From contig DASQTB010000053.1 in NCBI GenBank assembly GCA_035642095.1, forward strand, positions 1 to 8,334: a stretch of DNA of 8,334 bases, read 5' to 3'. This document shows positions 7,545 through 8,334 of this stretch, piece after piece. The position numbers and the translations under genes were made by a program. The notes beneath the pieces are model-generated. The model saw only the letters and a program-made list of their open reading frames with translations, searched no databases and was not told the origin of the DNA. The first letter of the stretch is position 1; each line of letters opens with the position of its first letter. The stretch is from DASQTB01 sp035642095 (lineage in GTDB: Bacteria > Actinomycetota > UBA4738 > CALAEC01).

Positions 7545-8334
7545 CTAGCTCGCCCGGGCCTTCTGCTTCTCTTCGTCCAGAAGGACCCGGCGGAGCACCT
7601 TGCCGACCATCGTGGTGGGGAGCTCGTCGCGGAACTCGATGTGCTTCGGCGCCCGGTACCCCGTCAGACCGTGCTCCGGATCGCGGGCCCAGGTCAGGAT
7701 GTCGTCCTCCGAGGACGCCACTCCCTCCTTCAGAACGATGAAGGCCTTCACCGATTCGCCGGTCCTCACGTCGGGTACTCCTATCACGCACACCTGCTTC
7801 ACCTCGGGGTGCCGGTACAGGACCTGCTCGACATCCGTGGGGTAGACGTTGAATCCCGACACGATGATCATGTCCTTCTTCCGGTCGACGATGGAGAAAT
7901 AGCCCTCTTCGTCCATCTTCGCGATGTCGCCGGTGAGGAGCCACCGCCGGCCGTTCGAGTCTTCCTTGATCATCCCTTCGGTCTCTTCCTGCCGGTTGAA
8001 GTAGCCCTGCATGATTTGCGGTCCGGAGATGATCAACTCTCCCTGCTGCCCGGGTTCGACTTCCTTGGTCCAGTCCTCGATGTCGACGATCCGGCAGTCC
8101 GTGTCCGGAACCGGGAGGCCGATCGAGCCGACCTTCACCTTCCCGTAGATCGGGTTGGCGTGGGTGATCGGCGACGTCTCTGTCAGGCCATAGCCCTCCA
8201 CGACACGGGCGCCGGTGATGCTCTCGAACTTCTCCGCCACGGCCTTGGGAAGCGGGGCGGCGCCGGAGAGACAGGCCCGAATCGACTTGAGGTCGTAGTT
8301 CTTCGTTTCCTTCCCCTCGTTGATGGCGATATAG
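7545..8334 (-). CDS. Long-chain fatty acid-CoA ligase (ANL superfamily), 3' part only
   Basis: The last 262 residues of an acyl-CoA synthetase, which activates a fatty acid through an acyl-AMP intermediate and transfers it to CoA. The reading frame is open to the right edge; about half of a typical 500-560 aa enzyme is missing. Motifs, numbered from the first visible residue: SGAAPLP (23-29), adenylate-binding GYGLTETSP (47-55), TGD (134-136) with the Asp that binds the ribose of AMP, hinge-region DRKKD (150-154) followed by a GFNVYP motif (160-165), and the C-terminal catalytic Lys245 in VGKVLRR. These make the assignment firm at family level; chain length and the exact paralogue cannot be read. 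It is unrelated to the cell-wall genes and faces them. Its 60-base lines run at about 50-65% GC against about 70% elsewhere. Confidence 0.93.
   Translation of the reverse strand, partial: YIAINEGKETKNYDLKSIRACLSGAAPLPKAVAEKFESITGARVVEGYGLTETSPITHANPIYGKVKVGSIGLPVPDTDCRIVDIEDWTKEVEPGQQGELIISGPQIMQGYFNRQEETEGMIKEDSNGRRWLLTGDIAKMDEEGYFSIVDRKKDMIIVSGFNVYPTDVEQVLYRHPEVKQVCVIGVPDVRTGESVKAFIVLKEGVASSEDDILTWARDPEHGLTGYRAPKHIEFRDELPTTMVGKVLRRVLLDEEKQKARAS

Noticed and set aside
7542..7559. Hairpin or palindrome (GGGC...GCCC and GCCCGGGC) at the convergent gene ends as a bidirectional terminator
   Set aside because: The stem is only four pairs, overlaps the ligase stop and last codons, and has no T-run on either side; it is easily chance at this GC content.

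Overview
The window looks like chromosomal DNA from a high-GC Gram-positive bacterium, most likely a member of the Actinomycetota outside the best-studied genera. Three things point there. The 60-base lines I counted in the central genes are about 70-73% GC. Genes are tightly packed, with GTG starts and TGA/ATG overlaps. The order [end of an upstream gene]-pbpA-Ser/Thr kinase-PASTA kinase matches the actinobacterial cell-wall/signalling cluster (pstP-rodA-pbpA-pknA-pknB in Mycobacterium).

Layout. Bases 1-64 are the last 20 codons of an upstream gene; by synteny this would be a RodA/FtsW glycan polymerase, but too little is visible to prove it. Bases 66-1547 encode a class B penicillin-binding protein (PbpA type). 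Bases 1573-3087 encode a membrane Ser/Thr kinase in the pknA position; its outer part is not PASTA but a predicted helical module followed by a highly charged tail. Bases 3140-4855 encode a PknB-type kinase with three PASTA domains. Together these would couple septal/lateral peptidoglycan synthesis (polymerase plus transpeptidase) to kinase signalling that senses cell-wall fragments.

Bases 4893-6500 encode a double-length (535 aa) ThyX-family protein in which the family signature motif appears to be divided between the two halves. A 56-residue single-span membrane protein (6497-6667) overlaps its stop codon by four bases. After a recognisable sigma-A-type promoter comes a four-span membrane protein with a long proline-rich tail (6733-7503). 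Converging on it from the minus strand is the 3' part of a long-chain acyl-CoA synthetase (7545-8334, running off the window), whose base composition is clearly lower in GC than the rest.

The points most worth a second look are: the tandem ThyX-like protein with complementary halves; the non-PASTA ectodomain of the first kinase; and two -10-like hexamers (TAGCAT, TACCAT) that each sit exactly seven bases before a start codon. The latter suggest leaderless transcription, and in one case this would begin on a five-codon upstream ORF whose stop overlaps the pknB start.
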